64,000 nucleotides of DNA from Owenia fusiformis (GCA_903813345.2 CAIIXF020000001.1:45341885-45405884); one strand, 5' to 3'; counted from the stretch's first letter, positions 11,974-23,504 are shown. Notes: generated by a model from the letters alone, not told the origin. Made by a program: numbers and translations.

Positions 11974-12349
11974 ATACATCAACATCTCATTCATACATTC
12001 ATACATAGTTATGCTGAAACCATGTGTAAATATTATCGTGTCACTATATCGTGCCATTACAAAGTTAAAGCTGGACTACGCTCCGAAACGCAATCTTGGG
12101 TTGTTTCGGGGGTGAACTTTATCATTTTGAGCTTAATGAAAGATTATAGAATGATGAACAAATGGGGCAAATCTTGTGTAGAAATACTTACGATAAATGT
12201 GTCATTTCAAAGATTTTTCATTGAATTTGCTTCGATCGGTGCCGGCAATATGATTTTGGAAAGGTTTCTAAATGAAGAACGTGACGTCACTTCCGAATCA
12301 TAGCATTCAAAATAAGTAGCGTTTAATTACTTCCTCCTTTCATAATAAT

Positions 12350-12422
12350 ACGGTGGTGTAGCGGGTAGAATCCTCGCTGAGCACGCGGGAGGCCCGGGTT
12401 CGAATCCCGCATTAGCCTTTTT
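12350..12422 (+). repeat. tRNA-like pol III module (SINE-head-like), probably a tRNA-derived remnant
   Basis: It has an A-box-like segment TAGCGGGTAGA (12,359), a consensus B box GGTTCGAATCC (12,397-12,407) and a run of five T at 12,418-12,422 that would stop pol III. CTCGC and GCGGG can form an anticodon-type stem, but the loop TGAGCAC lacks the expected U33. No acceptor-stem partner for ATTAGCC exists upstream. It is therefore not a functional tRNA gene by eye. It is locally GC-rich compared with the AT-rich element around it. Confidence 0.6.
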
Positions 12423-13796
12423 ATTTTTTTAACTAAATGATTGTTCTTTGATATTACGCAGAAAAAAACAATTTTTATTTACATAAATTTTAAATTAGAG
12501 CTTGAAAATGTAAAAACAATATATGTCAACATATTGCGTTTTGGAGCGATGTGCAGGTTTAAACAAGAAATGGTACATTTTGAAGTATGATACTCCGGCG
12601 CCATTTTCAATAGCTTTTCTTCCCAGCGTAATTTGACTTCAAACAGAAGTGAAAGTTACCCGCAAATGATATATCCATTGCATGGAGTAAGTAATTTTGT
12701 ATGGTATAACGAAACATATGAGTTAAAAAATAAATCGTGAAGTATTCTTAGTGTTTTTATGAAAAATAGCATGCTCCGTCACAGCGGACAAATATTTCGA
12801 TACCAGCCTGTGGTAATAGATAGTACAGCACAACTTAATTTTAATTGAGGGTGAATCTTCATATTGGTGGCTTCAAAGGTGTGTTGGAGCAACTGAAACC
12901 TTGTGAATCGAGATGGGAATCATAGTCACAAAAAATCCTGTCAGAGTTCCTTTCTGTTCCATGTTGTTCAGTATAGCTTTTTTGTTTTATATCACCCTTC
13001 TTAATATCATCATTCAGATCAAAATATATGTAAGAAACAATAGTTGCATAAAACTTGTTTACGCAGAATTTTGATTGAATAAAGCTAAAAAAATGTTCAT
13101 GAAACATTTAGACTAAATAATCTAATAAAAATAGAACATTGAAATCTATTAAAAGAACTGAATAGGGTTAAATGTACTCATTTTGTTTACGAAGAATTTT
13201 GATTAAATAAAACTAAATTAGCTTTTCAATGATTCAATCTAAAAATAGAACTAGGCTATTCATTGAAATCTATTTTTAATACTGAATAGAGTCAAATGTG
13301 CTCTATTATAAGTTCAAGCGTTCTTTCAGATTAATTTTTTATTGTTTTTTATCAAGTGCAACACATGGTAAACTCATCAACTGGGCTGCATTGTTTTTAA
13401 TTTTCAATACATGATGTCATGTAATAAATAGCAATAGTTAAGTTTGGGATAGTACTTTACCAGCTACCTAGTTAGTAGTACCCAATAAAATGCATCAATA
13501 TAGTAATTCACTTTCCTTAACTTATTTCTGAACAGACAACTTAGCATCATCTACAATATGACAATTAGAGGTGTCACGGATACCCGATCTTGTTCCGATC
13601 CGCGGAATTATGCCTTCGTTACAGAACACAAATTGAGAATTTCGGTTCGGTTCCGGAACATGAACATTTTAGCCTTTCACAACTGTTGGCCCTTGAATCG
13701 ACACAAAACAGCATTTTTCTTTCAATATCTTGCACCAAAAGAGGTTCATTCTTTTCACTCCTTCTCATTGAAGAGTTTGAAAAAGATTTTAGACTA

Positions 13797-14212
13797 GGTG
13801 CGAGTAGAAATAATCTTGATTTACGTCATTAAATATTCAAAATTCAGTCAAACTAAGGTCATATTTGAAATCTACTTGTAAAAATACTTTGAGAAATATG
13901 GTTTCCAAAATTGTTTATCAACTTTGAAAATTAAATTTGTTTTGAAAATGTTACTTCTAGTTCGGGTTGATTCCCATAGACCCCATGTTACAAAATCACA
14001 AAAAGTGAAACATCTTTTCTTGTTTTGGACAGATAACATTTTCCTTTACTGGACATATTTTAATTTTCATAACTATTAAATACATGAGGGTTATATGAAA
14101 ATTGAACGACTAAAACAGATGTTATTTAAGTTAAAGGGAACTTTATACCCGCCATGTTATCTGACCTGAACGAGCCACCTGGTGGTGAAATTGGTAACTT
14201 CCTACTCGCATC
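13797..14212. mobile_element. MITE, 416 bp, TA-flanked, GRTGCGAGTAG ends
   Basis: The ends are GGTGCGAGTAG on the left and CTACTCGCATC on the right, inverted with one mismatch and flanked by TA (13,795-13,796 and 14,213-14,214). Two partial copies occur elsewhere: the left third inverted at 35,337-35,471, and the right part in direct orientation at 58,402-58,632. The three copies support a dispersed family. The TA flank points to a mariner-like mobiliser, as inference. Confidence 0.72.
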
Positions 14213-14512
14213 TATAATATTGATTTACATCCCAGGGTGTGATTGATGGCTACTAGTACTACCTGCAGTGGGGGCAGGGTTGCAGTACAATTGTCTATTC
14301 AAAGGATAGTTGAAAACTAAACTCTGTGCTCATTGCTCAGGGCATCAATAAAGCAGTCTTTTTCTTTCCTTTTGCGAAATCATCATGAAATTACTTACAA
14401 CAAACAGAACATTTAGAAGCTGATCTTAGTAAAACATTATTATATCACTGACTCTAAGAGATTCAGTTTGGGAAATGCATTGAACTTCGACTTATGTGTT
14501 TTAGTTGCATCT

Positions 14513-15085
14513 AGGGCGAAGGGGTGTAACGTCGACACCATTTTGGGGTAACTTCGACATGTGGGGTAACTTCGACACCTTGTTGTTTATTTGCTCTAAT
14601 TTCCGATCTAGGGGGAAGCCATGTTTTTTTTCTCGCATGGATCGAGATCTCGCGAGATTTTAATTTTTCCAGAAATCAAACATGGCGGAAAACGGAAATT
14701 CTACTTCTAATACATAAGTGTCGTCACCAAACGAGCCGATGCATCGATATATCGATGAATTGCGGGACCCCTAATGTCGACATTAAAATCCTATTCGATG
14801 CCAGCTCTACATGGGGGTAATGTTGACCATGGGGGTTCTGTCAACCCTGGCCCATAATTCAAATTATGAATTGAAAATACAAGCCAATGTCAAAATAGAC
14901 CTATATATCTAGTAAGAATTTCAGCCATGTTTGATTTCTGGAAGAATAAAATCACGATCCATACGAGAAAAAAAAAAAGGCTTCCCCTAGATCGGAAGTA
15001 AGAGCAAATAAACAATGAGGTGTCGAAGTTTCCCCTTATGTCAAAGTTACCCAAGAATGGTGTCGATTTTAACCCCTTCGCACTC
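14513..15085. mobile_element. Inverted-repeat element of about 570 bp with 200-bp arms
   Basis: The arms begin GCGAAGGGGT and share blocks including TCGACACCATT, GGGTAACTT and TTGTTTATTTGCTCT, then reach AGAAATCAAACATGG. The arms have diverged by substitutions and small indels. I found no convincing target-site duplication. The centre contains GATGCATCGATATATCGATG, a short palindrome. Its right end lies only about 240 nt from exon 1c. Confidence 0.7.
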
Positions 15086-15323
15086 GCAAAATGTAAGCCT
15101 AAATTCAGCCTTTTTGATGATGATCACCATGAGATGATGATCACCATGACCAGGACAAGCACTGTAATAACCAGTCATAAAACGACTAGATGACTTCAGA
15201 ACCACACACTCAACATGTCAAATGAATGAAGACTGAAAATAATATTTTTTTACTCATCAGATGAGATTCAGAAGTGAAAAATAGCAAAATGATGGATATT
15301 TTCACCCCGGGATTTTTCCTTAC

Positions 15324-15369
15324 CGTTTTCGGCTGGATCGCCTTTCTTTGCTGTAGCAGCATTACCCAT
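15324..15369 (-). CDS. PRKACA: PKA catalytic subunit, canonical first coding exon 1c (myristoylation type)
   Basis: 46 nt: the start codon, 15 codons (MGNAATAKKGDPAEN) and the first base of the junction codon, with donor G|GTAAGG. Gly2 followed by Asn is the N-myristoylation signal of PKA C-alpha. The sequence matches mammalian MGNAAAAKKG and, from memory, is nearly the Aplysia N-terminus. An in-frame TAA lies two codons upstream of the ATG, which fixes the start. Spliced to exon 2 it gives PAEN-V-KEFLAQ. The region upstream at 15.7 kb has promoter-like motifs. Confidence 0.95.
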
Positions 15370-15734
15370 ACTTTAATGAACTAATCTGTTATATTAACTG
15401 TGTGTAATCCTGACAACTTTCGATAAAAAACTGAGTTATTCACACGAATATTTCCACTTGTCAAATCTGTCGTCTTCCAGAGGCAAATCACAATAATAAT
15501 ATTGGTCCGCGGAATGATATGTGATTTCAGATATCATTTATTATCATCATAAGGTTATATTGATAATAACAGAAATGACTATCGTGCATAGAACAATATA
15601 TCAGGTTGTCTTCTGACTATGCAATTGCTTTTCAGTCGTGAAACTACTTATTCTAGAAGGAAAATAATAGAATTATATTATAGCGCTCATTAATAATTTG
15701 CTGTAGTGATGCTATTATGGGATAGCTCAGTAGT

Positions 15735-15772
15735 CACGTGACACAATTAGTTCAATGGATAAAGGCGGGAAA
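15735..15772. promoter_or_regulatory. Possible promoter motifs upstream of exon 1c: E-box and E2F-like site
   Basis: About 370-400 nt upstream of the exon 1c ATG are a palindromic CACGTG E-box within TCACGTGAC (15,735-15,740) and GGCGGGAAA (15,764-15,772), an E2F-type site. They sit about 25 nt apart in otherwise AT-rich sequence. The location suits a promoter for the canonical isoform. No TATA box or initiator could be fixed by eye. Motif matches of this length can occur by chance. Confidence 0.3.
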
Positions 15773-18700
15773 TTCAATTTTAGCACAGAGATGAGAACTT
15801 TTGAGAAGTTCAGGTGAAGTTGCTGTAATTGCTGTTCTACGTTGAGAATTACTGATATTATGGCCTAATTTGGCCTCTATGTCAGTATGTAGGCTCAGAG
15901 GCATCTAAAACATATTTATATGTCTCTGGTAGGCTAGGCTATTATTTTTCGAGCGAAATGATATAGCATTCGTAACAAACTTGTAAACTATCTTAATTTT
16001 TTACCCACGAAGGCCGCCACAAACTATAAAGAATTTAAAATCATCAACAATGCAATAGATTATCATATATGTAAAATACACGTCCGATATTTTAGATAGA
16101 TAAAAACTTTGTACATTTCAGTTGAATTTAATACTGGCATATCTAGTCTAAAATGCAGCAAACCTACAGTCCTCTTATAATTTAGGGAGTTTCCTTTGTC
16201 ACATTATTTGTGGTAAAACTCACAGAATATACATAAAACTGGATACAAAAAAGTATAGGAAGTCAGAAACCTTTTAGAAATGTATATTGTTATTAAAACA
16301 GGAAGATGGTTTGAAAAGTAAACTAATAGGATATCTCTGATCTCACGTGGGGTAGGAGTCAGTAGTCGCGATAGCGCGAAAAATCAGGGGTCTAAAAATT
16401 TCCTGGTGAGAACCCTGGTGTTATTATGATTTTAAAGGAAGTAGCCTAAGCTTAGACCTAAGCTTATCAGATGAAGCAAGCAACCTTAACAAAAACAACA
16501 TTTAAATATTGGGAGAATTTAAACATTTTCCAACTTTTTTCACTTTGAATCTTAAATAACTTCCAAACCATTGATAACGTAGCCTATTGGAGATATTTTT
16601 AGAGATAATATACTTTTAATCAGAAAATAGTCGATCGAACCGTTGTGAAAGAAATGGTGGTCCCCCTGATTACGTATAAGATAATGAGGGAAAGAGTTGT
16701 ATTGAGGTCACCATATATATCAATGGAGAGTAGGACCATAATCTGATAGGAGCTCCTACCCTTTTATACCCTTTGCATTCGTTTGACTTCACTTCTTAAA
16801 AGAGAGCTTCGTCTTCAGTAGTTTAGTAGACTCTGCACGCAGGGTAACCCTTTTACACCGTCCATAACCAAGAGCAGATATATCTGAAAAATTATTGCCA
16901 TGGGCCTCAAACTCAATACAATTTTGAACCATTCGATATCCAACACTTGGTTCATAGCCTGCATTCCAAAATAGGCAACTTGAAAAGTTAGAAATGTAAC
17001 CATTTGTAAGTACTCTCGATTGGATTTTTTTTAAAACAACCAAACTTTCGAATTCTCTTTTCAGGTCCAATCATGTCATGATGAAAAATAAATCAACGAA
17101 AACGAACCAACCCCAACCGAACTGTAAATTTAAATTAATGTAGCAAATAAATAAATAAATATATACATAAATAAGGCACAGCATTTGCAGAGTTCAACTA
17201 TTTGTAAAAGTTATACTTGCATTTATTTCGTCGTCTAAACATTTTCGGGATTCCCCAGCATGAATCGAAATCCGAATATAATTCTCTTTGTTAGAATAAG
17301 TCTCAAATAAGAGTTAATTTCCTTGTACACCGTCTCTGACACCAGTTTGAATATAGAAAGAGGAAATAATGTCCTCAGAGTAAAGTTTGATAGGTTTTTA
17401 TTCAAGTTTGTATTATGACATTTATTATACACTCAGCATAAACTGATAACACCGATGTTACTCAATTTCACCACATGGACATGATATTAAGGAATTGATG
17501 AATGTGATATTTGGATATTAGTTTGTAACAAATACTTAGTTGCTTTGAATCAGATGTGTTACATGTGGATTAATGGAATCGAATTTTGTTTACCGTATAT
17601 AATTAATCATTATACTACTTCTCAATGTCATTATTATCTAAGTCTTATTTCACCTTCATATATACAATTCGTTGAGAAAATGAGGAAATGGCTGTTCTAA
17701 GATAAGTTACTTTTTACAGTCTATATGACACGTATTCGTGATAAAGAAACATAGATACACACTTCAGATAAATTCAAGTACTGAAAAGGGGGCTCCCAAA
17801 GAGAAATTCAGGATCTTTCATTAAGCTCAATTTAGAGTTTTATTAATACGAGAGAGGCATCATATGATGTAGACTTATATTCCCCGATCTGCTCCAAAAA
17901 ATGAAAGGTCGTTGTCCGGTACTTTGCCACAAATAAATTAACATACCGTTTGAAAGTTCTGACTTCCCTTACTAAAAAACATGTTTCGTTTAATTAACCT
18001 TTGACTGATTAACAGGACAATATGAAATTTGGAAAATGTCAAAAACATAAAAAATCTTGGGTGACAAAAACTTTACTCAAATATCTACGATGGCTTAGGA
18101 ATATGATGATATTCCCATGTTAAGTCAATAGTGCATATCCCATCATGCCATCCTTGTTCAAACCCTCATTTTCAAAGTGAAAGCCCATGTTACCTAAAAA
18201 TGTTACATAACCCAATTAAGATTAAATATGTAGGAACATTATGCAGTAGTTGGCTTTTGTGGCGGACACCTGGACAACCAGCTCAACTTATCTGAGAAAA
18301 ATCAGATCAGGGATTAATCTCCCTTGTAATTTTGTCACTGTCGTGCCCATTTGTCGTCATATCGCCATGTATGCCATCTATAAATTAAGGTGAAACTATT
18401 TTCTAGTTTGGTTTGCAGGACAAATCTGCGCCATTCTTTCTTTTGTTCTTATCCTTTGATTTACAAGGTTTAAGTTGCTCCAACTTCATCTTGTGTACTA
18501 CACGTTTTAGCCATAAAGTATTTCTTTTATTTCTTCATAAAAAACTTGATATTGGAATCTAATATAAGACTCTGTGAATAGATGTAATATCTTATTTTCT
18601 CTAATTGCTATTGTCCTTTGATACTTATCAAAACTCTTCTTGCAACTGATATCATTAGAAAGAAGAACAGACTACGGTATAGGATGGTGGCTAATATTCT

Positions 18701-19323
18701 TTTTCTCGGTAAAGGATGAGAAAAGAACTATCAAAGAAATGTAAGGATTCAAACTGTGATTAAATTAGAGAATCGCTATGCACTCGTGTCTCGTTTAGAA
18801 AACGCCAATGCATCACCATTCATTATTTTTAATTGAGGAATAGTGTCGCTGACATAATATAATGCATAAAAAACATTTTGAAAAATCACCAGCCGGGGTA
18901 GACTTATTAGTTAAACATGATATCAAACAAGGACTTCTATTATCTGCCAACTATCTAGCAAGTTAAGCAATCTGGCATTGGATTATACAAAATGAATATA
19001 TGAATTCAAAATTCATCATTTATCATTGTTCAGAATCTATGCAAAGAGGGAACCAGAAATCACAAGAGGAAATATTTGGCAAACGAAGAAAAGCAACCTA
19101 ATAGAATACGTCAAACAAGAATAATCAGTAAAACAGTTCGACAACACCTGAATGACTTTTAATTGGGTAAACGAATTATGAATTATTATCCAAAAAATGA
19201 AGAACCCGGGGAAGAACCTTCAAAAGTATCTGTAGTTAGGTTCTTAATAAATATACCCAGATGTTCTCTGTGTTGTAACAAATAAAAACGTATACAATAA
19301 CAAAAAAAGTAGGACAAACTCAC
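15773..19323. other. Interval between canonical exon 1c and candidate exon 1b
   Basis: It would be promoter or intron depending on which first exon is used. It contains one arm of a dispersed inverted pair (16,765-16,850). A minus-strand open frame of 93 codons at 16,789-17,070 overlaps that repeat and shows no family resemblance. Otherwise I see AT-rich sequence only. Confidence 0.6.
16765..16850. repeat. Dispersed repeat, copy 1 (inverted relative to 21.7 kb)
   Basis: It contains CTTCTTAAAAGAGAGCTT and CTCTGCACGCAGGGTA, which reappear in reverse complement at 21,665-21,745. The similarity is interrupted by small indels. Origin unknown. Confidence 0.6.
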
Positions 19324-19390
19324 AGAATGTTGTACAATCCCGGGGTTCTTTCTCCTTATTCTTGCCACCACGACCCAACGCCGATAGCAT
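19324..19390 (-). CDS. PRKACA: Candidate alternative first exon 1b of the PKA gene
   Basis: From an ATG with A at -3 the frame reads 22 codons (MLSALGRGGKNKEKEPRDCT, then TF) and reaches a donor T|GTGAGT. The exon ends in phase 1, as exons 1a and 1c do, so it would splice in frame to exon 2 and give TTF-F-KEFLAQ. An in-frame TAA lies nine codons upstream, so the ATG would be the true start. It is GC-richer than its surroundings. It lacks the Gly2 myristoylation signal. A matching phase has a one-in-three chance and the peptide resembles nothing I know, so this is only a candidate. Confidence 0.42.
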
Positions 19391-22300
19391 CGTGACGATA
19401 TCCTTTTGAATGTGTTACAATATCAGGAAGATATAAGGCTCTATTACTTTTGTTTTCCACGCCAAGCTATATTCCCGATGAACTCCTTTCAATAGCTAAA
19501 GAACATTAATCATCCAAGACATCGAAATCAAATCATATTAATGTGATATCAATCAGTAAATGGATGTAGTAATACATCTAGTTGATTCCAAAAGTTTGTT
19601 ATAATCCTTTATGATGTTAAAAATATCCGAGTTGAGTTAAAACCTGGATTTATGTAAGTTCAGTCCTTATCAATGGTTGTCTTGGTTTACAAGGAGCCAG
19701 AACTCAATAAAACATTCCTCGAATATAAACTCTGCTTTCGATGTTCTCTATCTGTGTGCTTATAGGCAGACTTTGATGATTTTCTACGATTCAAACAACC
19801 AACTTAAAACATCCAATTCGAGGGTCCATACGGCAGACCTCGCTTGCTGTATGTAGGCTTAGAAGTTTCTTTTGATGTTACCTTAAATTCGAATATTATC
19901 TCTTTGTCTTCTCCTGTTTTTTTGTTGTGCTTGTAAAAATTGAAATTTTTCAGGTAAGTCTATTCTACATATAGAGATCTTCTATTGTGAGTACATACTA
20001 TTACATCTGTTGAACATAAATGCTTTCATTCGCAGATATTCAGATTGTTGAAGGTTATGTTTAGATAGATATAATGGTTTATATGCATTACGGGGCTTTG
20101 TTGAATTAAATCCTCCTCTAAAAGCTAAATGATAATCATTATTTTACTTATCTTTTTCTGAACCCAGTTTAATTATTACATTAGATACACAATAGTGTGT
20201 CGAAACGATAGAATGGCTACATTTACCGGTTTTCATGAAATCGGATATAAAAGTAGTCTATCACAAGGTTACTTTATTGCATTAGCAAATAATTACTTAA
20301 CATTTTGTTTGTTACAACTTATAGAATTACCAACTGGCGAGGCATTTTCATTTATATTGAAATAGGATTTTGTGCGTTTCAAAGATAAATAGGTCGGGTT
20401 CACATCAGGTCTTATTCAGCTCATGGACCTCTATCTTCATGTTCAGCTCAAGTCTTAGGCCCACCATTTATTTATAAGTTAAACCAACGTACAACAAGAA
20501 TTAACCTACTTTGATTAATTGATCGAGGGAATTATTTGAAATTGTGTGATGAATCCAAACTTATATAAAAACGCAATGTCCTGTTATTTTTTGAATTTGA
20601 ACAAAAACAACACTTTAGAAGATTTATTGCGAAGGCATTAGCGAAATATACACGACCAGCTTATATCCTTGGGGTAGATATAAACGTCAGATGGATGCTA
20701 TATTTAGTATTATCAATGATAGAGCTGAGTACCAGGGCATACTAAACGTACAAAATTTAATATCAGATATTGAATTATCGTTTCTAGAAAAAATATTGTC
20801 TTGCTAAGTGTCTGCGAATCTCCCATACCCATACAAGCCTCACTTCCACCTTAAGTAAAATAAATAGTGGAGGAGGGGGGGGGGGTCCAGAGACATGATG
20901 AAAGACTAGTAAAATATACTCCAAGGAAAATACAGCTCGATAGTTCCTTTTCTGATGTTTCCGAAGTGAAGTTATTATGGATTCAAAAATAGGTGAAAAA
21001 TGTTTAAATCCTCCCAAATAAACTCTTTAGTTTTCCTGAAATAAAGTGTTCACTTGGGGGATTTTTAGAAATTATACAAGACAAGGAATGACACGAGCCA
21101 GAAATATTCTAAAATTGAAACAATTCTTTCGCTTGATCTGATCCTCTCTTTAATATAAAGTCATCTTCATTCCAAGATCTTCCAGCGAAAATCACAAACA
21201 TTCACGTACCTTATTGAATTAACTCTACAGGGCTACCAACATACGCGCAGATGTGAACGCCATCTTTTAAACAATGTACAAAATAAAAGCATGTAACCAC
21301 AACTTATTGTTGAAGGAATATACAGTATATATGTTGCAAATCAAGTCATGGTCATGGTTTATCTTGATTTTCAATTAATAAAAATAAAATTTAAAATGAT
21401 AAAAAGATACCGACTGAGGCGAGGCTAACAAGTTTTCAGCTTTGGGACATATAAATTTCGTGATATCGGTCACATTTGATTTTGATTTTCTTAAAATTTA
21501 ATCAAACTTTCCAGTGTTTCATGGTGAAATCTAAAAATATTTACGATTCCCAGATTCCCCAAGAGGTGAGTGAATGGTGAGAAATACGTCCGATGGGTCA
21601 TTTGAACTGAATGATTTAAGCAAAGTTGCCATTTTCGATTTTCTCAAATATATTTGTTAAGAGTTTATAATACCCTGCGCGCAGAGTATAGTTATAAGCT
21701 CTCTTTTAAGAAGCAAAGTCGAACAAATACAAAGGGCAGATTTTATACTTGCAATATGTAATGAAAATATGACTGATTGCAGAAATGAAAAATATGGCAT
21801 TCTTACGAGTATTGAACACTTAGTCTGTCGTTGTTAGCTAAAATAACTCATCTGATAAAATTATACATATTATCGTATGATCTGTATAATGAAGCCTTCC
21901 GATTGGTCAGTTTTTGTGCTGTATCAATCTGTATTGCTGCTGATTGTCCCTATTGATCATCTCCGTCGCAATACAGAAAATATTGGTACGGAGTGGACAT
22001 TCTCAGTTGCAGTACAGAGAATCAAACGATAAAAACGCTCGTGCTCTCGACTCGACTCGACTTCGTCTCGTTCCAATACGGAATTTCTCGAGCAGAATAT
22101 ATCCTGTATTGCACTTCAAATCATTCAATAACTTATTTATAGTATTGCATTCAAAAGTCACGCTAACAATGTTATTTTCGAAGAAACTAGATCCCCTGAT
22201 CATATCGATCGCGATTGATGTGATAGCTAACAAATTGGGTCTATCGTGAACTTTATCAAAATCATGAGCAATAGGAATAACCTAGAAGTACAAACATTTT

Positions 22301-23395
22301 GAACATTTGAATAGATGGTGCTTAAACATAATATGCTTTTTGTTTGTTAGCCGAGACATACCACAATGTACTCGTAGGTAGGGTTAGGAAAGAATGGTTA
22401 CCTCGGTACCCATTTCAGCAATATCTGAATAAACAGGGAATCAACAGGGATCCGTTCAGTAATTTCCATCATTTCTTTCAAGTTCCTCAGATTTCAATAA
22501 ATAAAAGTCACCGTGCCGTGTGCTAAGATTTGTTATGTTCACACGCTTTTATGTATTACTTGTGCATTTTGGGATATAATACTTATATGTGCGACTACGG
22601 AGGGGTTCATATTGTTGTCTCTATTGCATTTAAGACACATGCAAAGCCAAGTGCACTGTTGGTATAGTCGAGAATGTAAAAAAATACTTCATAAGCAGGA
22701 ATACGTGTTCATATGAGCTCATATGGCATGCGATGAGATCATAATACTGATACATAATACATAGCCTATGATATACCATTGGAAAGGTCACCCAATTTGT
22801 ATTTGAATGATACTTGACTGTCGATGCAAATTGTTGAATTTAGTTTTATAATGCTTCTGGACACCACCCTTTCCCAGAGTTTGCCTATGCATTTCACAAC
22901 GGAGTGATTGGTTCTGCTAGACTCTTGAGTCTTATGACAGATTACGTAGTTATACCTACTCTTTGACATCAACTTTGTAAGTAATGTGTGAATAATATGA
23001 ACTAAATTGAAAGGTGCAATTTACAAATATTTTATAACATATGCCATATCATATTATCATGCAGATCCGACTGGTATATTATCTGCTGTCATCTTAAAAT
23101 GATTATATTAGTTGGCTCGCCCTGTATTTTCAAATCTCGTTCAAACACCAGCAAGGGTTGTTCCCAAGTGTCCAACCTCAAAATATCCATTTGGTAGCAT
23201 TTTGAATGTAAACTCAAAACTATATTGACTTCAAACTTATGACAAGTCATCTGATAGGAATTTCATTTGCAATGAAAAATAAATACATGCATGGTTACGA
23301 AAGTTCTTAACCCACTGCACAATAAACACATGCAAAGCCCACTGCACAATAAACACATGCAAAAACGATAGTGGAAATCTCTATTTAGTACTTAC
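19391..23395. other. Interval between candidate exon 1b and exon 1a
   Basis: A long G run lies at 20,874-20,885, and the second arm of the 16.8-kb inverted pair at 21,665-21,745. Open frames of up to 101 codons near 22 kb occur on both strands of the same DNA without family resemblance. I see no exon. Confidence 0.55.
21665..21745. repeat. Dispersed repeat, copy 2 (inverted relative to 16.8 kb)
   Basis: It contains TACCCTGCGCGCAGAGTA and AAGCTCTCTTTTAAGAAGC, the reverse complement of the block at 16,765-16,850 with small differences. Confidence 0.6.
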
Positions 23396-23504
23396 GGAAT
23401 TCGTTCCATTTGCCCACAAACTCCCCAAGGCCTGCTGGAGGGGGCTTGTGTTTATCTGATTTAGAACCAAACAGGCTGAAAAAGCCCTTTTCCTTTGTGG
23501 CCAT
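23396..23504 (-). CDS. PRKACA: PKA catalytic subunit, alternative first coding exon 1a
   Basis: 109 nt: 36 codons plus one base, donor C|GTAAGT (strong consensus). The peptide begins MATKEKGFFSLFGSKSDK, passes HKPPPAGLGEF and ends VGKWNEF. The exon ends in phase 1, exactly as exon 1c does, so splicing to exon 2 gives WNEF-L-KEFLAQ in frame. An in-frame TAA six codons upstream of the ATG fixes the start. The product would have no Gly2 for myristoylation; instead it has a short hydrophobic-aromatic patch, a lysine-rich stretch and a PPP turn. The coding-like composition, perfect donor and matching phase make it likely, though I do not recognise a homologue. It implies a promoter about 8 kb upstream of the canonical one. 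Confidence 0.72.

Larger units (their letters stand above)
11483..12812. mobile_element. Non-autonomous foldback-type transposon, 1330 bp, CACAGGC ends, 5-bp duplication
   Basis: The ends are CACAGGCTGGTATCGAAA and its reverse complement. Similarity between the arms runs inward for about 270 bp with scattered mismatches. GTAAT is duplicated at 11,478-11,482 and 12,813-12,817. A 19-bp motif, TGTCCGCTGTGACGGAGCA, occurs four times with at most one mismatch: near 11,506 and 11,870 on the plus strand, near 11,914 and 12,771 on the minus strand. The inner pair forms its own hairpin (11,826-11,973). A tRNA-like segment lies in the middle. The ORFs of 86 and 93 codons inside are repeat-derived and I do not call them genes. 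Confidence 0.85.
8627..15323 (-). other. Intron between exon 1c and exon 2, rich in inverted-repeat elements
   Basis: A 6.7-kb intron that has collected several elements described separately: 9402-9921, 11,483-12,812 (with a tRNA-like module inside), 13,797-14,212 and 14,513-15,085. The stretch 10,200-10,620 contains ATGGCCACC and GGTGGCCAT blocks and resembles a dispersed repeat, but I could not place its ends. Nothing here looks coding. Confidence 0.7.

Noticed and set aside
11855-12303. ORFs of 86 and 93 codons within the 11.5-12.8 kb element
   Set aside because: They run through the hairpin and the inverted motif copies and resemble no transposase.
12350-12422. Functional tRNA gene
   Set aside because: The A and B boxes are good, but the acceptor stem has no 5' partner, the anticodon loop lacks U33 and the T stem has a mismatch. 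Kept only as a tRNA-like remnant.
16789-17070. 93-codon minus-strand ORF
   Set aside because: It overlaps a dispersed repeat also present at 21.7 kb, and the peptide is unfamiliar. Left as uncertain, not called.
21944-22249. Overlapping ORFs of 101 (plus) and 76 (minus) codons
   Set aside because: Both strands are open over the same DNA, without splice sites or family resemblance. Treated as chance.
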